64,000 nucleotides of DNA from an uncultured Bacteroidales bacterium (GTDB lineage: Bacteria > Bacteroidota > Bacteroidia > Bacteroidales > UBA932): positions 1 to 64,000 of the forward strand of contig CAKVCK010000011.1 of NCBI GenBank assembly GCA_934725575.1, in the 5' to 3' direction. The position numbers and the translations under genes are program-made. Within the stretch, counting starts at the first letter, position 1; each line of letters opens with the position of its first letter. The notes under the pieces are model-generated. The model had not been told where the DNA came from. It made no database searches and saw only the letters and a list, made by a program, of their open reading frames with translations. Shown here in pieces: positions 51,180 through 60,352 of the stretch.

Positions 51180-52990
51180 AGCACCAATTGAACCTTCGCC
51201 TCAGACGAAGGACGTTTGGGCTCTTTCATAAATGAATATCTGACAGTGGAGGCTCTGAGGTAACATTTCAGAGCCTTAGTCTTTTTAGCTCCAAACCTGA
51301 ACTTGCTCCCTGCGACCAAGGAAGCGCTCCAGCCTCTCCCATAATAGGCAGGCACGGTGAAATTGCCCGGCGCGTCCCGCTCGTATGAATATATCCGGTC
51401 ATCCCAATCATCGACTATGAATATCGTCCCTCGAAGGTAAGCGCTGAACCCCTCGGTCTTTCTTCCACCCTCAACATAGCCCAAGCCTGCGAGAGACCGG
51501 CAGAGAAGGCCTTCGGTGCGTACCCGCATTTTCCAAGCCGGCTTGTCGGACGGACCGTAACGGGCCGAAAGTCCCGAACTTGACCAATCAAGATCACATC
51601 TGGCCCCGGTCCGGTACTTGAGAATCTCCTCATAAGGGCGGAGCCGCTCCGTAATCTTCACGGTAAGCACCGATGTTCCAGATAATTGCAACGGTGCCTT
51701 AAGCAAAACCTTCAGCTGCCTTTGGGAATGTTCTCCATCCTTCATCGCATAATCCACAGTCGCCACGATTCCGGACCGTTCCACTCCGACAGCGACTCCG
51801 GCCTCGTCCGAAGCCTTTGTCCAGCTTCTTACCCCACCGGTGTAATCCGAAGAGAAATCAGCCGGATAATAGCGTATGACTGATGACAGTCTCCAATCAT
51901 CCCCTAAAGGTACGACAGCCCCGGTAACAAATCCTGCGCAGTTTCCGAGGAAATCATAAACGGCCTCTCCGAACATATCCACACCTCGCCAGGAGTAACG
52001 GAAATCTCCGGACACCTTTTCCCCGATTGGTTTACCTGACATATTCAATTGGTCAGTAAGGCAGTAGCCGGTCAGCGAGAATTGTCCTTGCCGTCCGTAA
52101 TAGGCCACGTTACCGCCGGTCAAAGAAGAGATCTCCGCCTTCTTGCCGCTCTCGCACCAAGTCCTTAGCCCCGGAAACGAGACCAAGGACGAGACCACAA
52201 AGCGCCCGAACGAGAAATCCGCAGCCACTCCCCTATGCGACCCGATTCCTGACCAAGACCAGGACGGGGAAATGCCTGAAGGCCTCTTGCTGAAGGACGC
52301 AGATGAGGAAAGACTCGACAGAGACATTCCGCTCCAAAGCGCCAGCCCTTGCCCAAACCTTGCGTTAAAGTCGCCCACAATGACTTTTCCCAATCTCTTT
52401 TTACCATAATATACAATGTTCGCCGACCAAGCTGACGGAGGGAATTGTTCTTTATCTGAATATTTTGTCCTTGCCGCCAATGACAGTTCCGCAGCGTCGC
52501 CATAACCCAACCGGTACTTCGCGCCGTAGTTATATTCATCACCTTTGACCGCAAATCTGGCCAAGGCCTCGTTGCTGACGCTTCTTGAGGATATATAAGG
52601 TTGCCCGGGAAGCGACCGGCCACGCAGGGAGATGAATGGTTTAAGGGCATTTGCCGCATCCTCTCCGAAGCCCTCGACTGAGGCCAACTCCGAGAATGAA
52701 AGAATATCCCCCGTCCGTGTCCGGTAGTCAATCAAGCTGGCTATCTGATACTGGCTCAAGAGTCCGCTGGAAAGCATACGGCTTCCGGTCGCAGTGTTGA
52801 TCTCCAATGGATGTGACAGAAAAACAGTGTACCTTTCTATCTCGCTCTCGTCCAGTTCCTCCTCAGAACCGGCTCCGGTCAGGCAGACGATCGCCCTCAG
52901 CCGCTCATCGGTCTGAGCCAGTGCCTGCGGGGCCACTGACAGCAGCGCGCAAAGCATAATGATGAAGTTTCCTTTGATATTCATAGTCAT
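51170..52990 (-). CDS. Helix-hairpin-helix outer-membrane-like protein
   Basis: The ~606-residue protein has a signal peptide (IIMLCALLSVAPQALAQ) and an N-terminal ComEA-like helix-hairpin-helix region with LEINTATGSRMLSSGLLSQY and FSELASVEGFGEDAANALKP. A long beta-rich part follows (AKYRLGYGDAAELSLAART, VYYGKKRLGKVIVGDFNARF, GQGLALWSGM). This matches a Bacteroidetes family of HHH proteins with a predicted beta-barrel. DNA uptake has been suggested for such proteins but is not shown. A start at 52984 is equally possible. Confidence 0.78.
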   Translation of the reverse strand: MTMNIKGNFIIMLCALLSVAPQALAQTDERLRAIVCLTGAGSEEELDESEIERYTVFLSHPLEINTATGSRMLSSGLLSQYQIASLIDYRTRTGDILSFSELASVEGFGEDAANALKPFISLRGRSLPGQPYISSRSVSNEALARFAVKGDEYNYGAKYRLGYGDAAELSLAARTKYSDKEQFPPSAWSANIVYYGKKRLGKVIVGDFNARFGQGLALWSGMSLSSLSSSASFSKRPSGISPSWSWSGIGSHRGVAADFSFGRFVVSSLVSFPGLRTWCESGKKAEISSLTGGNVAYYGRQGQFSLTGYCLTDQLNMSGKPIGEKVSGDFRYSWRGVDMFGEAVYDFLGNCAGFVTGAVVPLGDDWRLSSVIRYYPADFSSDYTGGVRSWTKASDEAGVAVGVERSGIVATVDYAMKDGEHSQRQLKVLLKAPLQLSGTSVLTVKITERLRPYEEILKYRTGARCDLDWSSSGLSARYGPSDKPAWKMRVRTEGLLCRSLAGLGYVEGGRKTEGFSAYLRGTIFIVDDWDDRIYSYERDAPGNFTVPAYYGRGWSASLVAGSKFRFGAKKTKALKCYLRASTVRYSFMKEPKRPSSEAKVQLVLYL

Positions 52991-53085
52991 TCAGTTCTGG
53001 GCGGCAAGATAAGGCAAAGAAACGTAAATAACGAAAAGAAAAATAAAACGATGGTATGTTTTTTCTATTTTTTATGGAATATTGC

Positions 53086-53093
53086 TAATTTTG
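53086..53093 (+). promoter_or_regulatory. -7 promoter box of the hpt-adk gene
   Basis: TAATTTTG fits TAnnTTTG, 26 bases before the start at 53120. A T-rich stretch occupies the -33 position. Confidence 0.6.
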
Positions 53094-53119
53094 TCCTTTA
53101 ATATAACACCATCAATGCA

Positions 53120-54235
53120 ATGAGCAACGTCAGATTATTCGACAAATCCTTCAAGCCGTTCATTCCGAACGAGCAGATTGAGAAAGCCATCGACAAAGTA
53201 GCCGGAAAGATCAACCGTGACTTCGAGGGTAGCACCGACTGCCCGGTACTTCTGTGCGTACTGAACGGCTCGCTGATGTTCACCTCCGAGCTGATGAAAA
53301 GGCTGACATTCAACTGTGAGCTGATCTGCATCAAACTCTCATCCTACGATGGAACCCACACTACAGGAAAAGTCCGCGAGACGATGGGGATGACCAGAAG
53401 CGTCGAGGGCAAGCGTGTGATCGTGGTGGAAGACATCGTGGACAGCGGCAACACAATCGTGGCTCTCAAGGAGCTCCTGAAGGAAAAGGGAGCCGTCGAG
53501 ACTAAGATCTGCACAATGCTGCTGAAGCCGGCTTCCTACACCAAGTATGTCAAGCTCGACTACGTGGCTATGGAGATTCCGGACGATTTCATCGTTGGAT
53601 TCGGACTGGACTACAACGAGCTCGGCAGAAACCTCAAAGACATTTATGTATTGGACACAGATATGAAATATTTTATTCTTTTTGGCCCTCCAGGCGCCGG
53701 GAAAGGCACCCAGGCCTCAGCAATGGTTGAAAAATACAATCTCTGCCATCTTTCCACGGGAGAGCTTCTCCGCGGTGAGATCGCCAACGGCACAGAGCTC
53801 GGCCTCAAGGCCAAGGCTCTGATCGACGCCGGTGAGCTCGTTCCGGACGAGGTCGTGGAAGGAATGATCGAGAACAAGTTCAAGAGCGTTACCGGTGTCT
53901 CAGGGTTCCTGCTTGACGGTTTCCCACGCACTATCGCGCAGGCCGAGGCTCTCGACAAGATGCTGGCCAAGAACGGCGAGGCCGTCACATCGGTTGTCTC
54001 CATTATGATCCCTGACGCTATGATCAAGGAGCGTATTCAGCACAGGGCCGCCATCGAAGGCCGTGCGGATGACGCCAAGGAAGAGACCATCAACAACAGG
54101 ATCAAGACCTACCACGAGAAGACCGAACCGCTCGTAGAGTTCTACAAGAAGGCCGGCAAGTATCAGGAGGTTGACGGAACCGGCACCATCGATGAGGTCC
54201 GCGGCAGGATTTTCTCACTTATGGACAAATCATAA
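53120..54235 (+). CDS. Fused hypoxanthine phosphoribosyltransferase-adenylate kinase
   Basis: The 371-residue protein joins two enzymes in one frame. Residues 1-180 are a PRTase of the HPRT type (LLCVLNGSLMFTSEL, PRPP motif VIVVEDIVDSGNTIVALKEL). Residues 182-371 are adenylate kinase (FILFGPPGAGKGTQA, LLDGFPRTIAQAEAL). The adenylate kinase lacks the long LID zinc insert. The linker is very short (LDTDMKYF). The pair would turn hypoxanthine to IMP and balance adenine nucleotides; a link between the two sites is not implied. No stop or frameshift separates them. Confidence 0.94.
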   Translation: MSNVRLFDKSFKPFIPNEQIEKAIDKVAGKINRDFEGSTDCPVLLCVLNGSLMFTSELMKRLTFNCELICIKLSSYDGTHTTGKVRETMGMTRSVEGKRVIVVEDIVDSGNTIVALKELLKEKGAVETKICTMLLKPASYTKYVKLDYVAMEIPDDFIVGFGLDYNELGRNLKDIYVLDTDMKYFILFGPPGAGKGTQASAMVEKYNLCHLSTGELLRGEIANGTELGLKAKALIDAGELVPDEVVEGMIENKFKSVTGVSGFLLDGFPRTIAQAEALDKMLAKNGEAVTSVVSIMIPDAMIKERIQHRAAIEGRADDAKEETINNRIKTYHEKTEPLVEFYKKAGKYQEVDGTGTIDEVRGRIFSLMDKS

Positions 54236-54243
54236 CGTAATAT

Positions 54244-56538
54244 ATGATAGGTTCACTTCTTGTCACCGTTCTGCTTGCGGGCTCACCCCTGAAGCTGAAC
54301 GGTGATAATATTTCACAGATAGTCAACGAATTGACTGTGGAGGAAAAGGCCGCCTTGCTTGTTGGAAGCGGCTCAAAGGCGTTTGACGGGGTTGGCTACA
54401 CCACTCTTTACGTCAAAGGTGCGGCCGGAACGACACATCCGATCGAAAGGCTTGGAATCCCGGCGATTGTGCTGGCGGACGGTCCCGCCGGTGTCAGGAT
54501 AGATGACCGCCCCTGCACCAAATTCCCTATCGGGACATCCCTGGCATCCACCTGGAATCCTCAGCTTGTCGAAGAGGTCGGAAAGGCCATCGGCAACGAA
54601 GTTCTTGAATATGGTGTCGATGTCTTACTTGCGCCAGGCATTAATATTCAGCGTAATCCTTTGTGCGGCAGAAACTTCGAATATTACTCCGAAGATCCGC
54701 TGCTGGCCGGGAAGATAGCGGCCGGCTACATCAATGGAATCCAGAGCCAAGGGGTCGGGACATCCATCAAGCATTTCGCGGCCAACAACCAAGAGCTCAA
54801 CAGGCTTTACCTTGACGCAAGGGTTTCTCCCAGAGCGCTTCGGGAGCTGTACCTAAGGAACTTCGAGATCGCCATCAAGGAAAGCGATCCGTGGACCGTT
54901 ATGACTTCGTACAATTATGTGAACGGAACGCTCGCCGCCGAGAACTATGACTTGGCGACAGGTGTGCTCAGGAATGACTGGGGCTACGACGGACTTGTTA
55001 TGACCGATTGGGCGGCCGGACTTCATTCCGACAAGATTGTCTCAAGCGGGAATGATATGATCCAGCCTGGCAGCGACGAACACTACAAACGTCTTGTCAG
55101 CTCGATCAATGACGGAACGATGCCTATGGCGACCGTTGACACGGCTGTGGCCCGACTGCTGAGGCTGATTGTCAAATGCCCTCGATTCAAAGGTTATGAA
55201 TATTCCAACAAACCAGACCTTGAGCATAACGCCTCCGTTGCCAGAAAAGCCGCCGAAGAGGGAATCGTACTCCTGAAGAACGAGGCGAAGTCTTTGCCTT
55301 TGGTTCCTGAGTCAAAGATCGCGTTGTTCGGCGTTACCTCCTACGAGTTTATCACTGGAGGGACAGGAGCCGGGAATGTCAACGGCTCGTACGTTATCAA
55401 TCTCAAACAAGGCCTCTCTGACGCTGGTTTCGGACTCGACAAAGCCACGGACGAGTTCTACAATAACTGTCTTAAGTACGAAAGGTTCAACACCCGCAGG
55501 ATCAACGGAAAGTTTGACAAATGGTTCGTGGACGCTGAGCGTCCGTCAGAGGCTCTGCCTTCAAGAACCGTTCTTGAACAGGCCGCCAAGGAAGCGGACA
55601 AGGCCGTCATCACAATAGGACGTATATTCGGAGAAGGGAAAGACAGGCTTTACCAGTTCAGTTATCTGCTGTCAGACGCAGAGATGAGGCTTATCAAAGA
55701 GGTTTCCACAGCGTTTCACAACGAGGGTAAAAAACTGATCGTAGTGTTGGACGTAGGAGGGATTGTCGATTTGACAGCCTGGCAGGATATGGCCGACGCG
55801 ATCGTTATGAGCTGGCTGCCGGGATGCGAGGCGGGGCACGCCATCGCTGCCGTGCTTTCCGGTAAGGAGACCCCGAGCGGAAGACTCCCGATGAGCATTC
55901 CAGTGAGTTACTACGATGATCCTACAGCCGGCACTATGCCGCAGATCCTGACTGACAAACCGATAAACTACTCGTTCTACCGTCCGGCTCCATCCGGTGT
56001 CACAAAACGGTACGACATCGAGAACGTAGATTACGTCAACTACCGTGAAGGAATATATTTAGGCTACCGTCATTACATCACGGACAAGGTCCGCACCGCC
56101 TACCCGTTCGGTTTCGGCCTGAGTTACACCGAGTTCAAGTACAGCGGGATGAATGTCGAGGAGGTTGGTGAAGAATATGTGGTGAAAGTCAATGTCGAGA
56201 ACACCGGAAAATATTCAGGAAAGGAAGTCGTCCAGATTTACGTGAAGGCTCCGGGAAAGGATATGGACAAGCCTTCCCGAGAGCTCAAAGGCTTCGCGAA
56301 AACGGAGGTTCTCGCCCCGGGCCAGTCTCAGACTGTAGAGGTAGGAATCCCGAAGACCCTTCTCGCTTCCTACGATGAGCTGCGCTCCGGTTGGGCGATA
56401 GAGAAAGGGACATATTCATTCATCGCGGCCATAAACGCCGAGAAGCCGGTTCTTACGAAAAAGGTCAGGATCAAGGAGGCATCCTTCTCCCCTGCTGGAG
56501 ACTATTTGAATGTAAAACCTTTGTTCATAGAAAGATAG
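54244..56538 (+). CDS. GH3 beta-glucosidase
   Basis: The 764-residue protein has a short N-terminal signal (MIGSLLVTVLLAG) and the GH3 N-terminal barrel with SIKHFAANNQELNRL. The catalytic Asp lies in YDGLVMTDWAAG. The alpha/beta sandwich (GIVLLKNEAKSLPLV) and the C-terminal fibronectin-like domain (FGLSYTEFKYSG, GKEVVQIYVKAPG) follow. It likely releases terminal beta-glucose in the periplasm. It begins eight bases after hpt-adk and is followed by the YhcH-family gene. Confidence 0.94.
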   Translation: MIGSLLVTVLLAGSPLKLNGDNISQIVNELTVEEKAALLVGSGSKAFDGVGYTTLYVKGAAGTTHPIERLGIPAIVLADGPAGVRIDDRPCTKFPIGTSLASTWNPQLVEEVGKAIGNEVLEYGVDVLLAPGINIQRNPLCGRNFEYYSEDPLLAGKIAAGYINGIQSQGVGTSIKHFAANNQELNRLYLDARVSPRALRELYLRNFEIAIKESDPWTVMTSYNYVNGTLAAENYDLATGVLRNDWGYDGLVMTDWAAGLHSDKIVSSGNDMIQPGSDEHYKRLVSSINDGTMPMATVDTAVARLLRLIVKCPRFKGYEYSNKPDLEHNASVARKAAEEGIVLLKNEAKSLPLVPESKIALFGVTSYEFITGGTGAGNVNGSYVINLKQGLSDAGFGLDKATDEFYNNCLKYERFNTRRINGKFDKWFVDAERPSEALPSRTVLEQAAKEADKAVITIGRIFGEGKDRLYQFSYLLSDAEMRLIKEVSTAFHNEGKKLIVVLDVGGIVDLTAWQDMADAIVMSWLPGCEAGHAIAAVLSGKETPSGRLPMSIPVSYYDDPTAGTMPQILTDKPINYSFYRPAPSGVTKRYDIENVDYVNYREGIYLGYRHYITDKVRTAYPFGFGLSYTEFKYSGMNVEEVGEEYVVKVNVENTGKYSGKEVVQIYVKAPGKDMDKPSRELKGFAKTEVLAPGQSQTVEVGIPKTLLASYDELRSGWAIEKGTYSFIAAINAEKPVLTKKVRIKEASFSPAGDYLNVKPLFIER

Positions 56539-56546
56539 ACACAATT

Positions 56547-56993
56547 ATGATTATCACAAACATCAAGGATTGCGGCCGGTACGAATGCCTTAACCCCGCT
56601 TTCGCAAAACTCTTTGAATTCATAAAAAGCACCGATTTCAACAAACTTCCGGAAGGTCGTAACGAGATCGATGGAGACGCTCTTTTCGTCAACAATGTAC
56701 GTCCTGACGGCAAAGGAAAGGATGAGCAAGCTCTTGAGATTCACCGTAAGTACATCGATGTACATTTCCTTATCAGCGGAGCGGAAACCATTGGATGGAA
56801 AGCGACAGAGGACATCAAAGGATGGACAAAACCTTACGATGAGACTTCCGACTGCGCCCTGACCGACGAGAAACCGACGACCTACATTGATCTCCTTCCT
56901 GGAGAGATGGCTATCGTCTGGCCGGAGGATGCTCACGCCCCGGCGATCTCGGAAGGGAAACTGCACAAGATCATCGCAAAGGTTCTTGTGTAA
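56547..56993 (+). CDS. YhcH/YjgK/YiaL family protein
   Basis: This 148-residue cupin-like protein of the DUF386 family starts at ATG 56547 (MIITNIKDCGRYECLNPAF). Conserved parts are EIHRKYIDVHFLISGAETI and GEMAIVWPEDAHAP with metal-ligand histidines. Family members act on sugar anomers; NanQ of E. coli speeds anomerisation of sialic acid, and others are called beta-galactosidase subunit beta. It follows the GH3 gene by eight bases and lies near a GH2 beta-galactosidase. Confidence 0.9.
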   Translation: MIITNIKDCGRYECLNPAFAKLFEFIKSTDFNKLPEGRNEIDGDALFVNNVRPDGKGKDEQALEIHRKYIDVHFLISGAETIGWKATEDIKGWTKPYDETSDCALTDEKPTTYIDLLPGEMAIVWPEDAHAPAISEGKLHKIIAKVLV

Positions 56994-57060
56994 TCCTGTG
57001 CTTAGGGTCTGCCAAGGGCGTTTGGCCCCGTGGCGGACAAGTTATTGATATTCAAGAGAA

Positions 57061-57104
57061 AGAGAAATGTCCTGATGCCGTTATCGACATTAGGACATTT
57101 CTCT
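57061..57104 (+). terminator. Terminator after the YhcH-family gene
   Basis: A perfect 13-bp stem (AGAGAAATGTCCT and AGGACATTTCTCT) with an 18-base loop is followed by TTTCG. The A-run on the other side lets it act for the converging GH2 gene too. Confidence 0.8.
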
Positions 57105-57143
57105 TTTCGTTCATATTCAAGGCTTTAGGTGCCACGAATCATC

Positions 57144-60100
57144 TTAGTTGCCCACAGGGCGGATGACGAAGGTGAACTCACGCTCGGCGGCCGGGATGAG
57201 GTACTGGTCCAGAGGAATCGTGCCCCAGGAGTTGATTCCTCCAACACCCATCTGGACAAGGTCAAAGTTGACGTAGGTCGTGCCATTGGATCGGTCGTTC
57301 TCGTGCGCCTTAGCCTTAAGGTTCAGGGAGTGGCGGGCCTCGCCGTTCTGGGTGTTGGTCTTGTTGGCACGCTTCGGAGTGCCGTTCTCAAGGCAGTCCA
57401 GATCCCTCATCGAGAACGGAAGGGCGGAAGCGGAGAACTTCCCGTCAGCGGTGACCTCAAGGCCGGTGCCGTTGGAGTCAAGGAGGCGGAAATATCTCAG
57501 GCCGGTCTTCGTGCCGGACTCCTGCGTGCGGACATAGCCGTAATGGTACTGGTCGTTGACGCTCTGCACATAACGGCCGACAACGGCGGCGGTGTTCCTG
57601 TCGGAGTAGTTCTCCCAAGGCCCCCTGCCGTAGAAATCCACGGTGGAGAAACGACCTGGCATCGCGAACTTCATTCCGAAACGCATAAGGTACGGAGCCT
57701 TGGCCAGACCGCCGGCATCCTTCATCGTCTCTGTCGCCTTGATGCTTCCGTCAGGGAAGATCTCGTAGAACATCCTCACGATGGCCGCACCACCGGCGAT
57801 AGGTTCATATTCAGCGGCCAAAGACATCAGTCCGACACCATCTGTAGCCTTGTCAACCACAAGTGAACCAGCTTTGAGTTTATAGGCAGGATAACGCCAG
57901 GTGTTGTACATCTCACGGATCTTCTTAGCACCCATATCGTTCTCGTTAGGGGCACGGGCGAACTCTGGGGTCAAAGGCTCGGAAAGCATCTGGACACCAT
58001 TCACAGTGTAACCGGCAAGGAATCCTGTGGCCTTGTCAAACGTGGCGGTCCAGTCAGCCGCACAGTCAGCCATCGTGCCGGCGAAAGCGAAGGAGCCGGA
58101 GAACACATACGATTCGGCAGTCTCGCTGTGAACCAATGACTTACCACAGACAGAAGCGGATCCAGCGATGAAAGCGGCGCCAGACTTTTCCTTAAGTATA
58201 ATCTGGTCGTAAGCGACCTCGGTTCCGGCCGGAAGCACGCCATCGTCTGTCTTGAGGACGTACGAAACGTTCAGGAATATGTCTGCGTCGGCCTGAGGGA
58301 TGGTCTTGAAACCAAGGTTCACGGTCTCAGTCTTCTGCGGGGCGACGTTCAAGTTCTCCACGACTCCCGAGGACACCGCCTCCCCGTCCACGGTGATATT
58401 CCAAAGCATCCGGTACTGGCCCAGATCCTTGAAGAAATATTCATTGTAAACGTTCACGCGGCCCTGACCCGCAAGGGAGGTGTGAATATTCCTGTGCTGG
58501 TAGCGGACTTCGTAGGCGTGAGGGTGCAGGGTCCTGTCGGCAGCGATGACGCCGTTGCAGTTGAACGAGCCGTCCGAAGGATCATATTCATTGAAATCAC
58601 CACCGAACGCGAAGATGTGGTCGGTTCCGCCCTCGTTGGACGGCCAGCGGAGCGCCTGGTCAACAAAATCCCAGATGAAGCCGCCCTGATAGTTAGGATA
58701 CTTGCGGATGAGGTCCCAATATTCCTTGAAATTTCCCATCGAGTTGCCCATCGCGTGGGCATATTCGCACTGTATCAGCGGTCTGTCAGGGTTTCCTTTT
58801 GCGAAATCCTCACACCACTTCGGAGAGGCATACATCGGGCAGATGATGTCGTTCTGACTGGCCTTCTCGGCTCTTTCGTACTGAACCGGTCTGGTAGGAT
58901 CATTCGCTTTGAGCCAGTCGTAGCAGGCGACGAAATTATCGCCGAATCCGGCCTCGTTGCCAAGGCTCCAGATGATAACCGAAGGGTGGTTGAAGTCCCT
59001 GCGTACCATCCTCTGGTCACGGATGAGGTGAGCGGCCTTGTAATCCGTTCTCTGAGCGAGGGTCTTGTCGCCGTACCCCATTCCGTGGGACTCGATGTTG
59101 CCCTCGTCCACCACATAGAGGCCGTACTTGTCGCAGAGGGCGTACCAGCGCGGGTCATTCGGATAGTGGCAGGTGCGCACCGCGTTCATATTCAGTTCCT
59201 TCATTATGCGGATGTCGTTGATCATATCCGCCTCGGAGACAACATAGCCCTTGTCGGCGTTCATCTCGTGGCGATTCGCGCCCTTGATGAGGACAGGCTG
59301 GCCGTTGACAAGCAGCTGGCTGTTCTTTATCTCCACCGTCCTGAATCCGAAATCGATGGAGGTACTTTCTACAACATCCTTTTTGTCGGAAGCCGTCACT
59401 TTCAGTGTGTAGAGGTTCGGGATCTCGGCGCTCCAGAGGTCAGGATTCTGGACCGTTCCATTCAAGACAGCCTCCCCTTTTACCGGAGTCGCCTCCCAAT
59501 AGGCCACCTGATTGCCTTTCCTGTCGATGACGGCGACACGGACGTTCCTCACGCCTTTTGTGACCTTCGCGTTGACAGAGAAGTTCCCGTCCATCCCGGC
59601 GATGACGTTCACATCCTCGATGCGCTCCCTCTCGCGGGTATAGACATAGACCCCGCGGGCGATTCCGCTGAGCCTCCAGAAGTCCTGGTCCTCAAGGTAA
59701 GAGCCATCGCACCAGCGGAAGATCTCAAGGGCGATGAGGTTCTCGCCTGCCTTGACGTACTTGGTCAGGTCGAAGCGGGCCTCCAGCTTGCTGTCCTCGC
59801 TGTAGCCGACCATCCTTCCGTTGACCCAAACGCGGACGTTGGAGGTGGCGGAGCCGATGCAAAGGCAGATCTGTTTTCCGATCCACGACTTGTCCACGTT
59901 GAATGTGCGGCGGTACTGGCCGACATAGTTGTGCTCGGTCGGCGGGTAAGGAGGATTGTTCTCGTAGTGTCCCCTCCAGGCGAAGCCGACGTTAAGGTAA
60001 ATCGGATCGTTGTACCCGTTCAGTTCCCACATCCCCGGAACCGGAATCGTGCCCCAGTCCGCGTCATTGTAGTCCACAGCCTCGAAGCCCTTGGTCCGTC

Positions 60101-60305
60101 CTTCGATGGTCTCGTTCCATTTGAACTTCCAGACTCCGTTCAGAGTCAAGGTCTTCTGCTGGTCCGTCACAAAGGTGGCTGCCATCGGCAGCCGGTTCTC
60201 CTCGAACACGTTCGGATCCTGCCACGGCTCCATCTTGTCGTTCTTCTCCGCAGGCAGCGGGGTGGCGGCCAAGGCTGCCGCCAGAATCAGTAGTGCTTTT
60301 TTCAT
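57144..60305 (-). CDS. GH2 beta-galactosidase
   Basis: The ~1053-residue exported enzyme has LacZ-type architecture: sugar-binding domain (GVWKFKWNETIEG), Ig-like domain, TIM barrel and Bgal_small_N-like C-terminal domain. The acid/base Glu is in IWSLGNEAGFGDN and the nucleophile in IQCEYAHAMGNS. The signal peptide MKKALLILAAALAATPLPAE supports ATG 60305; a TTG six bases earlier is in frame but not needed. It cleaves terminal beta-galactosides outside the cytoplasm, an activity common in gut Bacteroidetes. Confidence 0.95.
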   Translation of the reverse strand: MKKALLILAAALAATPLPAEKNDKMEPWQDPNVFEENRLPMAATFVTDQQKTLTLNGVWKFKWNETIEGRTKGFEAVDYNDADWGTIPVPGMWELNGYNDPIYLNVGFAWRGHYENNPPYPPTEHNYVGQYRRTFNVDKSWIGKQICLCIGSATSNVRVWVNGRMVGYSEDSKLEARFDLTKYVKAGENLIALEIFRWCDGSYLEDQDFWRLSGIARGVYVYTRERERIEDVNVIAGMDGNFSVNAKVTKGVRNVRVAVIDRKGNQVAYWEATPVKGEAVLNGTVQNPDLWSAEIPNLYTLKVTASDKKDVVESTSIDFGFRTVEIKNSQLLVNGQPVLIKGANRHEMNADKGYVVSEADMINDIRIMKELNMNAVRTCHYPNDPRWYALCDKYGLYVVDEGNIESHGMGYGDKTLAQRTDYKAAHLIRDQRMVRRDFNHPSVIIWSLGNEAGFGDNFVACYDWLKANDPTRPVQYERAEKASQNDIICPMYASPKWCEDFAKGNPDRPLIQCEYAHAMGNSMGNFKEYWDLIRKYPNYQGGFIWDFVDQALRWPSNEGGTDHIFAFGGDFNEYDPSDGSFNCNGVIAADRTLHPHAYEVRYQHRNIHTSLAGQGRVNVYNEYFFKDLGQYRMLWNITVDGEAVSSGVVENLNVAPQKTETVNLGFKTIPQADADIFLNVSYVLKTDDGVLPAGTEVAYDQIILKEKSGAAFIAGSASVCGKSLVHSETAESYVFSGSFAFAGTMADCAADWTATFDKATGFLAGYTVNGVQMLSEPLTPEFARAPNENDMGAKKIREMYNTWRYPAYKLKAGSLVVDKATDGVGLMSLAAEYEPIAGGAAIVRMFYEIFPDGSIKATETMKDAGGLAKAPYLMRFGMKFAMPGRFSTVDFYGRGPWENYSDRNTAAVVGRYVQSVNDQYHYGYVRTQESGTKTGLRYFRLLDSNGTGLEVTADGKFSASALPFSMRDLDCLENGTPKRANKTNTQNGEARHSLNLKAKAHENDRSNGTTYVNFDLVQMGVGGINSWGTIPLDQYLIPAAEREFTFVIRPVGN

Positions 60306-60352
60306 ATTCAATAATATAACAATTCTATTTATAAGGTCGCTTCAACACTAAA

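Noticed and set aside
58482..60293. 603-codon open frame opposite the beta-galactosidase
   Set aside because: A shadow of codon bias in the GH2 gene; the catalytic motifs of the enzyme lie on the other strand.
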